A stretch of 45,830 nt of DNA, from positions 1-45,830 of the forward strand of contig JALFSR010000003.1 in assembly GCA_022778745.1 (NCBI GenBank), given 5' to 3'. The first letter of the stretch is position 1. Each line of letters begins with the position of its first letter. Below the pieces are notes generated by a model that was given only the letters and a program-made list of their open reading frames with translations, searched no databases and was not told the DNA's origin. The translations under genes were made by a program, and so were the position numbers. Positions 1 to 8,461 of this stretch are shown piece after piece. The DNA is from Clostridiales bacterium. Lineage in GTDB: Bacteria; Bacillota; Clostridia; Lachnospirales; Lachnospiraceae.

Positions 1-74
1 TGACTTTCTTTCCCATCCAGATACAGATTTACAGCATATATCTTATCCTCAACGGATACTTTCCTTTTAGACAT
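1..74 (-). CDS. Transposase OrfA N-terminus (partial)
   Basis: Partial reading frame of 24 codons starting at ATG 74 and running off the window start. The Ser-Lys-Arg-Lys start followed by a helix ending Ala-Val-Asn-Leu-Tyr-Leu-Asp-Gly is typical of the first helix of OrfA DNA-binding domains in the IS3 family. The ribosome-binding site GGAGGG at 85-90 (minus strand) decides the start. It differs in sequence from the IS3 OrfA at 44655, so it is a different element. The rest of the protein cannot be seen. Confidence 0.55.
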   Translation of the reverse strand, partial: MSKRKVSVEDKIYAVNLYLDGKES

Positions 75-77
75 AAA

Positions 78-140
78 ATATGCTCCCTCCTAAGTGACAA
101 GTTTTTATTATTTCACTTGTCTACCTAGAAGGGAGCATAT
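78..140 (-). promoter_or_regulatory. Hairpin sequestering the transposase ribosome-binding site
   Basis: Arms 78-101 and 116-140 are an imperfect inverted repeat of about 24 bp (three or four mismatches or bulges) around a 14-nt AT-rich loop. One arm contains the transposase Shine-Dalgarno and the other contains the probable IS terminus. Transcripts entering from outside the element would fold and hide the ribosome-binding site, while a promoter inside would not make the distal arm. This is an inference by analogy with protection of IS10/IS200 transposases from read-through. Confidence 0.55.
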
Positions 141-227
141 CAGTGGAATAGAACCAGCGAATGGTGACTCCTATTTATAATTTATGACGATGATAATCTA
201 TAATGGTTTATAAACAAGACCATTATA

Positions 228-3200
228 TTACTTATCACAAATCTCAGCATGTAATGCCTGGAGAGATTTAATATCTCCATTTCCATGTTCTTTTACATAT
301 TTGATTCCCTTTGCAGTTGCTCTTGCTGCTGCCATAGTAGTCATATAAGGAATCTTTGCTTTGATTGCTGCTTTACGCAAGTAGCTGTCGTCATGGACAC
401 TGTCTTTTCCGACTGGTGTATTAATAATTAATTGAATATCACCATTTGTAATCATATCCAAAATATTTGGACGACCTTCATACAGTTTCTTTACTTTCTT
501 TGCTTCAATACCAGCACTGCGAATTAATTCGTATGTTGTACCGGTAGCAATAATCTTGAAACCGTCTTCTGCAAAGCTCTTTGCGATCTCTACAACTTCT
601 GGCTTATCTTTGCGGTTTACGGAGATTAGAACTGTTCCTTCTAATGGGAGAACAGACTGAGTTGCCTCCTGTGCTTTGTAGAATGCTTCTCCATAGTAAG
701 AAGAAAGTCCAAGTACTTCTCCTGTGGAACGCATTTCTGGTCCTAATACTGGGTCAACTTCTTGGAACATATTGAATGGGAAGACTGCTTCCTTTACTCC
801 AAAGTATGGAATAGTTTGTTCTTTTAAAGTTGGAACTGGAGATGGGCGGTCAGTAATTTCAGAAGTAATAATGTCTGTAGCAATTGGTACCATGCGGATA
901 TTACATACTTTTGATACTAATGGTACAGTACGGGAAGCACGAGGATTTGCCTCTAATACATAAACGCGTCCATTTTCAATTGCATACTGCATGTTCATCA
1001 AACCTTTTACATGCATTTCTTCTGCAATCTTCTTTGTATATTCTTTAATCGTCTCTACATTTTCCTTAGAAATATGCACAGATGGAATGATACATGCAGA
1101 ATCGCCGGAATGTACGCCAGCAAGTTCAATATGCTCCATAACAGCTGGAACAAATGCATGGTTTCCGTCGCTGATTGCATCTGCTTCACATTCGAGTGCG
1201 TGATTTAAGAAGCGGTCAATCAAGATTGGACGGTCTGGTGTAACACCAACGGCTGCCTTCATATAGCCTTCCATACTTTCTGGGTCATATACGACTTCCA
1301 TACCACGTCCGCCGAGTACGTAAGATGGACGAACCATAACTGGGTAGCCAATCTTATCAGCAATTTCCAATGCTTCTTCAACAGTAGTAGCCATACCAGA
1401 CTCTGGCATAGGAATCTCTAATTTTTCCATCATTGCACGGAATAAGTCGCGGTCTTCTGCAAGATCAATGACAGATGGGGAAGTTCCTAATATCTTAACG
1501 CCATTCTTTTCGAGTTCAGAAGCTAAGTTTAATGGAGTCTGTCCGCCAAACTGAGCGATAACGCCAACTGGCTGTTCTTTCTTATAAATGCTTAATACAT
1601 CTTCCAAAGTCAATGGTTCAAAGTATAACTTATCAGAAGTATCATAGTCTGTGGACACTGTCTCAGGGTTACAATTTACAATAATTGTCTCAAATCCAAG
1701 CTTCTTTAATGCCAAAGATGCATGAACGCAGCAGTAGTCGAATTCGATACCCTGTCCGATACGGTTTGGACCGCCACCTAAAATCATAATCTTTGGTTTG
1801 TCAGTGGAGATTGGATTTTTATCTTCTGCATTATAGGTAGAGTAATAATAAGCGCTGTCTTGTGTTCCACTTACATGAACACCTTCCCAAGCTTCCTCTA
1901 CACCGAGTTCAATGCGGCGGTTACGAATCTCAGATTCTGGAATTTCCAGCACTTGGCTCAAATATTTATCAGAAAATCCGTCTTTTTTTGCTGTGATTAA
2001 CAGTTCATCTGTTGGAAGAGAACCTTTATATGCATGAAGCTGTTCTTCTTCTTCCACTAATTCCTTCATCTGTTCGATGAAATAAGTCTTTACCTTTGTA
2101 ATTTCGTGAATCTCTTCTACAGTAGCACCTTTGCGAAGCGCTTCATACATAATAAAATGACGTTCGCTGGAAGGTGTAATTAAAAGCTGAAGCAATTGTT
2201 CTTTTGTCTTTGTATCAAAATCTTTTGCATGTCCAAGTCCATAGCGGCCAGTCTCTAAGCTTCGGATTGCCTTTTGGAAAGCTTCTTTATAAGTTTTTCC
2301 AATACTCATAACTTCACCAACGGCACGCATCTGTGTTCCGAGTTTGTCTTCTACGCCTTTGAATTTCTCAAATGCCCAGCGAGCGAACTTGATTACAACA
2401 TAGTCTCCATCTGGCACATATTTGTCCAATGTGCCGTATTTACCGCAAGGAATATCTTTTAATGTCAGACCAGTAGCGAGCATCGCAGATACAAGTGCGA
2501 TTGGGAAACCAGTTGCCTTAGATGCCAATGCGGAAGAACGGGAAGTTCTTGGGTTAATTTCAATAACAACGATTCGATCACTGACTGGATCATGAGCGAA
2601 CTGAACGTTTGTACCGCCGATAACCTCAACAGATTCTACAATTTTATATGCCTGTTCCTGCAGACGCTTCTGACATTCTTCAGAAATAGTAAGCATTGGT
2701 GCGGAACAGAAAGAGTCTCCAGTGTGAACACCAAGAGGGTCAATATTTTCGATGAAGCATACTGTGATCATGTTGTTATCTGCATCACGTACTACTTCCA
2801 GTTCTAATTCTTCCCATCCTAAAATGGATTCTTCAACTAATACTTGTCCGACAAGACTTGCCTGCAATCCTCGTGCGCAGACAGTTTTTAACTCCTCTTT
2901 ATTATAAACGAGTCCGCCGCCTGCACCGCCCATTGTATAGGCAGGACGCAAAACAACAGGGTAGCCTAATTGATCAGCAATATCTAATGCCTGTTCTACG
3001 CTGTATGCAACTTCGCTTCGAGCCATCTCAATGCCAAGCTTATTCATTGCTTTCTTGAATTCAATTCGGTCTTCTCCACGTTCAATTGCATCAACCTGAA
3101 CACCAATTACTTGAACATTATACTTATCCAAAACGCCTGATTTTGCTAATTCTGCACATAAGTTTAAGCCAGACTGACCACCTAAGTTAGGAAGTAATGC

Positions 3201-3452
3201 ATCTGGGCGTTCCTTTGCAATGATTTGTTCCAGACGTTCTACATTTAAAGGTTCAATATAAGTAACGTCTGCTGTTTCAGGGTCTGTCATAATTGTAGCT
3301 GGATTTGAGTTTACCAGTACGATCTCATAACCAAGTTTTCGCAGTGCCTTACAGGCCTGCGTTCCTGAATAATCAAACTCACAAGCTTGACCGATAATAA
3401 TAGGGCCAGAGCCGATGATTAATACTTTATGAATGTCTGTTCTTTGTGACAT
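228..3452 (-). CDS. carB: Carbamoyl-phosphate synthase large subunit
   Basis: Makes carbamoyl phosphate from bicarbonate, ATP and ammonia delivered by the small subunit CarA, for pyrimidine and arginine synthesis. The 1074 residues match the usual length. Two homologous ATP-grasp halves are visible, each opening with a glycine-rich motif (GSGPIIIGQACEFDYSG near residue 15 and GGGPNRIGQGIEFDYC near 560), followed by a C-terminal MGS-like allosteric domain (ISVNRKDKPEVV onward). The ATG at 3452 is chosen over an upstream in-frame start at 3512 because AGGAGG lies just before it. No carA is adjacent, which is unusual, so the partner must be elsewhere. The downstream side meets the IS3 fragment. 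A weak 9-bp hairpin follows the stop at 199-228 but has no U-run. Confidence 0.97.
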   Translation of the reverse strand: MSQRTDIHKVLIIGSGPIIIGQACEFDYSGTQACKALRKLGYEIVLVNSNPATIMTDPETADVTYIEPLNVERLEQIIAKERPDALLPNLGGQSGLNLCAELAKSGVLDKYNVQVIGVQVDAIERGEDRIEFKKAMNKLGIEMARSEVAYSVEQALDIADQLGYPVVLRPAYTMGGAGGGLVYNKEELKTVCARGLQASLVGQVLVEESILGWEELELEVVRDADNNMITVCFIENIDPLGVHTGDSFCSAPMLTISEECQKRLQEQAYKIVESVEVIGGTNVQFAHDPVSDRIVVIEINPRTSRSSALASKATGFPIALVSAMLATGLTLKDIPCGKYGTLDKYVPDGDYVVIKFARWAFEKFKGVEDKLGTQMRAVGEVMSIGKTYKEAFQKAIRSLETGRYGLGHAKDFDTKTKEQLLQLLITPSSERHFIMYEALRKGATVEEIHEITKVKTYFIEQMKELVEEEEQLHAYKGSLPTDELLITAKKDGFSDKYLSQVLEIPESEIRNRRIELGVEEAWEGVHVSGTQDSAYYYSTYNAEDKNPISTDKPKIMILGGGPNRIGQGIEFDYCCVHASLALKKLGFETIIVNCNPETVSTDYDTSDKLYFEPLTLEDVLSIYKKEQPVGVIAQFGGQTPLNLASELEKNGVKILGTSPSVIDLAEDRDLFRAMMEKLEIPMPESGMATTVEEALEIADKIGYPVMVRPSYVLGGRGMEVVYDPESMEGYMKAAVGVTPDRPILIDRFLNHALECEADAISDGNHAFVPAVMEHIELAGVHSGDSACIIPSVHISKENVETIKEYTKKIAEEMHVKGLMNMQYAIENGRVYVLEANPRASRTVPLVSKVCNIRMVPIATDIITSEITDRPSPVPTLKEQTIPYFGVKEAVFPFNMFQEVDPVLGPEMRSTGEVLGLSSYYGEAFYKAQEATQSVLPLEGTVLISVNRKDKPEVVEIAKSFAEDGFKIIATGTTYELIRSAGIEAKKVKKLYEGRPNILDMITNGDIQLIINTPVGKDSVHDDSYLRKAAIKAKIPYMTTMAAARATAKGIKYVKEHGNGDIKSLQALHAEICDK

Positions 3453-3770
3453 ATCGTTACCTCCTGTTGTATAGTTTACCCGCAGTGTAATTATTATAAT
3501 CGTTTGGGACACGGGAAGGTTCTTTGTATTCTATCAAAAAGATCATATCACATAACAATAAAAAAGTACAGATTTTCTTTTGAAAAATGATCTTGTTAAT
3601 GGCTGAAAAGCAGAACAGTGATTGGGTGATCCGATTTTTTAGATAGATCGGATAATGACATGATTTGTAAAAAAAGATTATGAAAATATTGATATTGTAG
3701 GAAAAAATGGTATTATGAATTTAAAAATAAACTTAGTAATACAACACATTTTTTTATTATGGAGGGCAAT
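3453..3770. other. Intergenic region between divergent carB and the glycosyltransferase remnant
   Basis: AT-rich and without a credible gene. It holds a 7-bp dyad ATCCGAT/ATCGGAT at 3629-3635 and 3647-3653. It also holds a possible plus-strand promoter, TTGATA at 3689-3694 and TATTAT at 3711-3716 with a 16-bp spacer, which would read into the truncated glycosyltransferase. On the minus strand a TATAAT-like hexamer about 35 bases ahead of carB has no good -35 partner. No PyrR-type attenuator was recognised. Confidence 0.4.
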
Positions 3771-4103
3771 ATGGAACAAATATCTTTGATTATTCCTTGC
3801 TTTAATGAAGAAGAATCATTGCCGATATTTTACAGAGCGTTGGATGAGGTAATTGTTAGTATGAATACATATCGCTTTGAAATGTTGTTTATTGATGATG
3901 GTTCAAAGGACAATACATTAAGTATAATAAAAAAATTTTCAGAAGCAGATGAACGAGTAAAGTATATTTCTTTTTCAAGAAATTTTGGAAAGGAAGCTGC
4001 TATGTATGCGGGATTTTGTAATGTAGTTGGAGATTATGTGGCGGTGATGGATGCTGATATGCAAGATCCTCCACAATTATTACAATATGTTGGAAAATAT
4101 TAA
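3771..4103 (+). pseudogene. GtrB/DPM1-type glycosyltransferase, 5' fragment
   Basis: Encodes about 105 residues of a family-2 glycosyltransferase of the polyprenyl-phosphate glucosyl/mannosyl transferase type. The nucleotide-sugar motifs are present: LIIPCFNEEESLP at the start, LFIDDGSKDNT near residue 45 and the metal-binding VMDADMQDPP near 90. Intact relatives are around 310 residues with a C-terminal membrane domain. Here the frame stops right after the DPP motif and the sequence switches to an unrelated protein tail. ATG 3771 has GGAGGG seven bases upstream. The gene was probably cut by a deletion whose other end lies in the YfhO-like gene. The product should be inactive. Confidence 0.8.
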
Positions 4104-4104
4104 T

Positions 4105-4473
4105 ATGAATTATTTGCCAGTTAATGACAGTCCTTCTATAACGAATATGATAACTGGAACAATTTATCTGGATAGACCGAAAATATTGTGTATGACCTTG
4201 CCGTATTCTTCTGTATGGAAAGCGTATGTGGATGGAAATGGGCAGCCAGTTTTAAAAGCAAACTTAATGTTTATGGGACTTGAACTAGGTCCTGGCAATC
4301 ATCAAATACAGTTTGTTTATTGCACACCGGGTTTAAATATTGGAATTTTCTTGTCAATGATGGGTGCAGTTATATTTGTTATGCTTATGTTGTCTAGAAT
4401 ACATGTGCAAAAAAGAAACAGAAAAAAAGGATCTGCTGTAAGACAAACAATAGTGCAGCAAAGAAAAAGTTGA
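4105..4473 (+). pseudogene. YfhO-family membrane protein, 3' fragment
   Basis: About 122 codons in a different frame from the upstream glycosyltransferase fragment. The sequence (LTLPYSSVWKAYVDGNGQ, then GLELGPGNHQIQFVY, then a hydrophobic stretch and a basic tail) resembles the extreme C-terminus of YfhO-type multi-pass membrane proteins, which act in glycosylation of cell-wall polymers. Family members are 800 residues or more and have 12 or more membrane helices, so only the last domain and last helix remain. It has no start codon or ribosome-binding site of its own. Loss of the intervening DNA fused it to the 5' part of the glycosyltransferase gene, with the junction near 4085-4105. Confidence 0.7.
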
Positions 4474-4497
4474 TTAACATAAAATATATGATTATAG

Positions 4498-4526
4498 TTG
4501 ACAAATTGATCAAATGGGGATATAAT
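4498..4526 (+). promoter_or_regulatory. Consensus sigma-A promoter for cysK
   Basis: TTGACA at 4498-4503 and TATAAT at 4521-4526 are separated by exactly 17 bp, a perfect match to the housekeeping consensus. Transcription would start near 4533, giving a leader of about 47 nt before the cysK ATG at 4580. No attenuator is visible in this short leader. Confidence 0.85.
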
Positions 4527-4579
4527 ACTCACATCACGAAAAACATAGTAATTAGATAGGAATAATGGGAGATGGTAAT

Positions 4580-5512
4580 ATGGCAAAAATTTATAAAGGC
4601 GCATTGGAGCTGATAGGAAATACACCATTAGTAGAGATGGTAAATGTCGAAAAAGAGATTGGATTGGAGGCTACGCTTTTAGTAAAGCTAGAATATTTTA
4701 ATCCAGCAGGAAGTGTAAAAGATCGAATTGCTAAGGCAATGATTGAGGATGCAGAGCAGAGAGGTGTGCTGAAGCAAAATTCTGTTATTATTGAGCCTAC
4801 ATCGGGGAATACGGGCATTGGTTTGGCTTCTATCGCAGCGGCAAAGGGATATCGTGTTATTTTAACGATGCCAGAGACGATGAGTGTTGAGCGAAGAAAT
4901 ATTTTAAAAGCGTATGGTGCGGAATTAGTGCTGACAGATGGCGCAAAGGGAATGAAAGGTGCGATTGATAAGGCAGAGGAACTTTCAAAGGAAATTCCAG
5001 ACAGTTTTATCCCAGGACAGTTTGTAAATCCTGCTAATCCAGCAATTCATAAGGCAACGACAGGTCCAGAAATCTGGAATGATACGGATGGAGCAGTTGA
5101 TATATTTGTTGCGGGTGTTGGTACAGGCGGAACATTGACTGGAATCGGTGAATATTTAAAAGAAAAGAAACCAGATGTGAAGATTGTAGCAGTAGAGCCG
5201 TCTAGTTCTCCAGTTCTTTCAGAAGGAAAGAGTGGTCCGCATAAGATTCAGGGAATTGGTGCAGGATTTGTCCCAGAGGTGTTAAATACATCTATTTATG
5301 ATGAGATTATTCCAGTACAGAATGAAGATGCATTTACAGTAGCGAAGCTTCTTGCAAAGAAAGAAGGCGTATTAGTTGGAATTTCCTCTGGTGCAGCATT
5401 ACATGCCGCAATTCAGCTTGCAAAGCGTCCAGAGAATAAAGGAAAGACAATTGTAGCACTTCTGCCAGATACAGGAGACCGCTATTATTCAACACCATTG
5501 TTTACGGAATAA
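4580..5512 (+). CDS. cysK: Cysteine synthase (O-acetylserine sulfhydrylase)
   Basis: A PLP enzyme that converts O-acetylserine and sulfide to cysteine in the cytoplasm. The 310 residues match the family. Visible motifs are the PLP-lysine segment [11 protein letters not shown] near residue 40, the substrate loop [10 protein letters not shown] near 70, the phosphate-binding [10 protein letters not shown] near 175 and the C-terminal [15 protein letters not shown] 4580 is preferred over 4565 because GGGAGA lies seven bases upstream of it. It is monocistronic, driven by the strong promoter just upstream, with no cysE or sulfate-assimilation gene nearby. A related cystathionine-beta-synthase-like activity cannot be excluded by sequence alone, but CysK is the best call. 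Confidence 0.95.
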   Translation: MAKIYKGALELIGNTPLVEMVNVEKEIGLEATLLVKLEYFNPAGSVKDRIAKAMIEDAEQRGVLKQNSVIIEPTSGNTGIGLASIAAAKGYRVILTMPETMSVERRNILKAYGAELVLTDGAKGMKGAIDKAEELSKEIPDSFIPGQFVNPANPAIHKATTGPEIWNDTDGAVDIFVAGVGTGGTLTGIGEYLKEKKPDVKIVAVEPSSSPVLSEGKSGPHKIQGIGAGFVPEVLNTSIYDEIIPVQNEDAFTVAKLLAKKEGVLVGISSGAALHAAIQLAKRPENKGKTIVALLPDTGDRYYSTPLFTE

Positions 5513-5736
5513 AAAATACTGTAAAATAAAAAAGTGACATATATGAAAATTAGAAAGTCATGATTTTAACTGCCGTTTGGTTAAAGAATATGAGATGTAT
5601 ATTTTGAATAAAAACGATTTATACTATATGCAATAAAAGCGCTCAAACATAGGGTATTGATCAGATATACCATTGATGGAATAAGAGAGATACGAATTGT
5701 TTGGCGGATGCAATAATCGAAATAATGGAGGCAGTT

Positions 5737-6168
5737 ATGGAAGATCAGACAAGAAGTTTGTTACAAGAATGCAGTTCTGGATGTAAGATGGCAATTAATA
5801 GTTTTAATCAAATGAGGGATTATGTGACGGATGAAAAGCTGAAAACAGTAATAGATCAGTATGATAAGAAGCATAAAGAGTTGGAAGAGGAAGTGGCAAA
5901 GCTTTTGAAAGAGCATAATAGTCAGGAGCAGGATCCAGGGATGATGGCTGCGATGTTTTCCAGAATGATGACGGATTTGAAGCTGATGATGAAAAAAGAA
6001 GACAGTCAAGTTGCTAAATTGGCAATGGATGGATGCAATATGGGCATCCAGTCATTGACCGAAGTGATTAATAAATATGAATATGCTTCTGCACAAAGTA
6101 TTGCACTTGCAAAAAGTATTGTGAAGACAGAAGAACAATTAGTGCAGGATTTAAAACCATTTTTATAA
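5737..6168 (+). CDS. Small helical-bundle protein of unknown function
   Basis: 143 residues, almost entirely predicted helix. It has a Met-rich centre (MMAAMFSRMMTDLKLMMKKEDSQ), several acidic and lysine pairs, and four helical segments spaced like ferritin-like or DUF2383/PA2169-type bundles. It is soluble, with no signal peptide. ATG 5737 follows GGAGG directly, whereas the longer frame back to 5701 would need a TTG start without a Shine-Dalgarno. The gene stands alone and is followed by a strong terminator. The family is not certain and I do not assign a function. A role in stress or metal handling would be only a guess from the fold. Confidence 0.75.
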   Translation: MEDQTRSLLQECSSGCKMAINSFNQMRDYVTDEKLKTVIDQYDKKHKELEEEVAKLLKEHNSQEQDPGMMAAMFSRMMTDLKLMMKKEDSQVAKLAMDGCNMGIQSLTEVINKYEYASAQSIALAKSIVKTEEQLVQDLKPFL

Positions 6169-6232
6169 ATTGGGAGTGTAAAACGCACTGCCTTTGTAGA
6201 ATGACACGGAAACGTATGAATTTGATATTTCT

Positions 6233-6272
6233 AAACCAGACGAAACACAGCATGTGCTCCGTCTGGTTTTTT
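6233..6272 (+). terminator. Rho-independent terminator
   Basis: A perfect 10-bp stem AAACCAGACG / CGTCTGGTTT (6233-6242 and 6260-6269) continues into a T run. It ends the small helical-protein transcript and isolates the downstream oxidoreductase gene. Confidence 0.85.
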
Positions 6273-6320
6273 GTCCAATAATATGATATACTATTCAAAA
6301 GATGTTAGGAGGTCGAGGCA

Positions 6321-7310
6321 GTGAGAGAATATCGTTGGGCAAGTATTGGTTGTGGAGTGATTGCAGAACAATTGGCAGAGGGAATGGAAAGGAAAAATAC
6401 GACGCTTTATGCAATTGCAAATCGAACATATGAGAAGGCAGTGGCATTCGCACAGAAACATCATATTCCAAAAGTATATCAAAAAATAGAGGATGTATTT
6501 ACGGATGAGAATGTTGATGTGATTTATATTTCAACACCGCATAATACACATATAAAATATGTAATAGAAGCATTAAAGCATGGAAAACATGTACTTTGTG
6601 AGAAGTCAATTACGCTGAATTCAGAAGAATTAATGCAGGCAGTAGAATTGGCGAATGAGCATCATGTTGTATTTGCAGAGGCAATGACGATTTATCATAT
6701 GCCGCTGTATAAAGAATTAAAGCGTATAATAGAGTCTGGAACGCTTGGAGAATTACGGTTTATTCAGATGAATTTTGGCAGTTATAAAGAATATGACATG
6801 ACGAATCGCTTTTTTAACCGCAATTTGGCAGGTGGTGCATTGCTTGATATTGGCGTATATGCATTGTCATTTATTCGTTGGTTTATGACAGAGACACCAA
6901 ATCATATTTTGTCGCAAGTCAAGTTCGCTCCGACAGGCGTTGATGAGCAGGCAGGCATTTTATTAATGAATGATAAGCAGGAGATGGCGACGGTTTCATT
7001 ATCGTTACATGCAAAGCAGCCAAAGAGAGGAATGGTCGCTTTTGACAAGGCATATATTGAAATTTATGAATATCCGCGAGGGGATGAAGCAGTCATTACT
7101 TATACTGAGACATCACAAAAAGAAGTAATTCGAGAAGGAGATACTTCACTTGCGTTATTATATGAAGTAAATGATATGGAGCAGGCGATCAGTGAGCAAG
7201 ATTTTAAGATTGGTCAAGACAAAATGCATTTAGATTATACGATTGATGTCATGAATATTATGACAAAGTTACGCAAAGACTGGAATTTAAAATATTCGGA
7301 AGAAGAGTGA
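6321..7310 (+). CDS. Gfo/Idh/MocA family NAD(P)-dependent oxidoreductase
   Basis: 329 residues, the usual size for this family. The N-terminal Rossmann fold has GCGVIAEQLA as its dinucleotide loop (residues about 10-20), followed by the family signature STPHNTHIKYV and the catalytic-site EK in CEKSITLN near residue 95. GGALLDIGVYAL near 170 starts the C-terminal substrate domain. The start is GTG 6321, set by AGGAGG eight bases upstream. It is most like dihydrodiol dehydrogenase or myo-inositol dehydrogenase relatives, but the substrate cannot be read from the sequence. An aldo-keto reductase stub follows within 20 bp, so these may once have formed a two-gene sugar-oxidation unit. Confidence 0.88.
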   Translation: MREYRWASIGCGVIAEQLAEGMERKNTTLYAIANRTYEKAVAFAQKHHIPKVYQKIEDVFTDENVDVIYISTPHNTHIKYVIEALKHGKHVLCEKSITLNSEELMQAVELANEHHVVFAEAMTIYHMPLYKELKRIIESGTLGELRFIQMNFGSYKEYDMTNRFFNRNLAGGALLDIGVYALSFIRWFMTETPNHILSQVKFAPTGVDEQAGILLMNDKQEMATVSLSLHAKQPKRGMVAFDKAYIEIYEYPRGDEAVITYTETSQKEVIREGDTSLALLYEVNDMEQAISEQDFKIGQDKMHLDYTIDVMNIMTKLRKDWNLKYSEEE

Positions 7311-7328
7311 ATAAATGGGAGTTTTATC

Positions 7329-7415
7329 ATGAAGACAGTAACATTAGGAAAGACAGAAATTGTGGCAAATAAAAACGGGTTTGCAGCACTTCCGAAAAAT
7401 TATGAAGATTATTAA
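7329..7415 (+). pseudogene. Aldo/keto reductase N-terminal stub (28 codons)
   Basis: A short frame from ATG 7329, with GGGAG seven bases upstream, reads MKTVTLGKTEIVANKNGFAA and then stops after eight more residues. The opening is the hallmark N-terminus of aldo/keto reductases (MKxVTLGKTGxxVNKNGFGALP). Everything after the first strand is missing, with about 300 residues lost, so it is a deletion remnant. It sits directly behind the Gfo/Idh oxidoreductase and before degV. It could be made as a short peptide, but no function is likely. Confidence 0.6.
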
Positions 7416-7462
7416 AATGTACTTGCAGGAAAGTGTAAAGTAGGAGAGAAAGGATACAACGG

Positions 7463-8347
7463 ATGAAATCAATAGGAGTTATTACAGATAGTCATAGCGG
7501 AATTACGCAGGAAGAGGCAAAGAAGTTAGGAATTCGTGTGCTTCCAATGCCATTTTATATTGAAGATGAATGTTATTATGAAGACATTACATTGACAAGA
7601 GAAGAATTTTTTAAACAACTCGATTCGGGTAAGACAGTTACGACATCTCAGCCATCTCCAGAGGTAGTTATGAATTTGTGGGATGAGGCATTAAATGAGT
7701 ATGAGCAGATTGTTTATATACCGATGAGCAGCGGGCTGAGTGGTTCTTGTGCGACAGCGATGGCATTGGCGCAGGATGATCCATATGAGAACCGAGTATT
7801 TGTAGTTGATAATGGACGAATTTCTACGCCAATGCATCGATCTGTTTTGGATGCATTAGAATTAATCGAAGAAGGATATAATGCAAAAGAGATTAAAGAG
7901 ATTTTGGAAGCGGCAAGAGATAAAATGGTTATTTATGTTGGGGTGAAGACATTGGAACATTTAAAAAAGGGTGGAAGAATTACTCCAGCGACGGCAGCGT
8001 TAGGAACAGTATTAAATATTAAGCCTGTATTGAAATTTGATGTAGGAACATTGGATACATTCAAAAAATGTCGTGGGTTTGCAAAAGTGAAAAATACGAT
8101 GATTGAAGCGATGAAAGAAGATTTACAGACAAAGTTTAAGGAGTATTATGACAAAGGAGAAGTGAATTTGGTAGCGGCTTCGAGTGCTTCAGATAAAGAG
8201 ACAAAGGAATGGGTAAAAGAAATTGAACAGGCATTTCCAGGTATGAATGTGATGTGCGATAAGTTATCACTTGGTGTATCGTGTCATATTGGTGCAGGAG
8301 GACTTGGAATCGGATGTTCATGCAGACCAAAGCGCCCATTAAAATAG
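7463..8347 (+). CDS. DegV family fatty-acid-binding protein
   Basis: 294 residues with the DegV signature throughout: an N-terminal ITDSHSGITQEEAK strand-loop, TSQPSPEVV near residue 62, the fatty-acid contact loop IPMSSGLSGSCATA near 90, KTLEHLKKGGRIT near 165 and a C-terminal HIGAGGLGIG. DegV (FakB-like) proteins hold a fatty acid for phosphorylation by FakA when exogenous fatty acids are used. No fakA is adjacent, so use with a distant kinase is inferred. ATG 7463 follows a GGAGAGAAAGGA purine tract. The gene ends in a strong terminator shared with the convergent phosphate transporter. Confidence 0.92.
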   Translation: MKSIGVITDSHSGITQEEAKKLGIRVLPMPFYIEDECYYEDITLTREEFFKQLDSGKTVTTSQPSPEVVMNLWDEALNEYEQIVYIPMSSGLSGSCATAMALAQDDPYENRVFVVDNGRISTPMHRSVLDALELIEEGYNAKEIKEILEAARDKMVIYVGVKTLEHLKKGGRITPATAALGTVLNIKPVLKFDVGTLDTFKKCRGFAKVKNTMIEAMKEDLQTKFKEYYDKGEVNLVAASSASDKETKEWVKEIEQAFPGMNVMCDKLSLGVSCHIGAGGLGIGCSCRPKRPLK

Positions 8348-8385
8348 CATGAATTATCATTCAAAAATACAAAAAACGACATATT

Positions 8386-8442
8386 AAAAATCTCCTTATG
8401 TAACAAGAATATTTTTCACATCTGTTACACAGGGAGATTTTT
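8386..8442. terminator. Bidirectional terminator between degV and the Na/Pi cotransporter
   Basis: A stem of about 20 bp with two mismatches: arms 8386-8405 and 8423-8442 both contain AAAAATCTCC or its complement. A-run and T-run flanks on both strands let it stop transcription from both convergent genes. Confidence 0.85.
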
Positions 8443-8461
8443 TACTTTAATAGTGTCAATT

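Larger units (their letters stand above)
1..142 (-). mobile_element. Left end of an IS3-like insertion sequence, truncated by window edge
   Basis: The minus strand carries the first 24 codons of a transposase-like protein from an ATG at 74 (begins MSKRKVSVEDKIYAVNLYL), preceded by GGAGGG. The sequence resembles the N-terminal helix-turn-helix of IS3-family OrfA proteins. The probable terminus is the TG at 142-141, where the leftward sequence begins TGATATGCTCCC. Almost the whole leader folds into a hairpin, listed separately. The rest of the element lies outside the window, so family and integrity cannot be settled. Confidence 0.6.

Noticed and set aside
199-228. Hairpin TATAATGGT/ACCATTATA after carB as terminator
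   Set aside because: The stem is AT-rich and no U-run follows on the minus strand.
5604-5625. Promoter TTGAAT/TATACT before the small helical protein
   Set aside because: The spacing is only 10 bp, too short for a sigma-A promoter.
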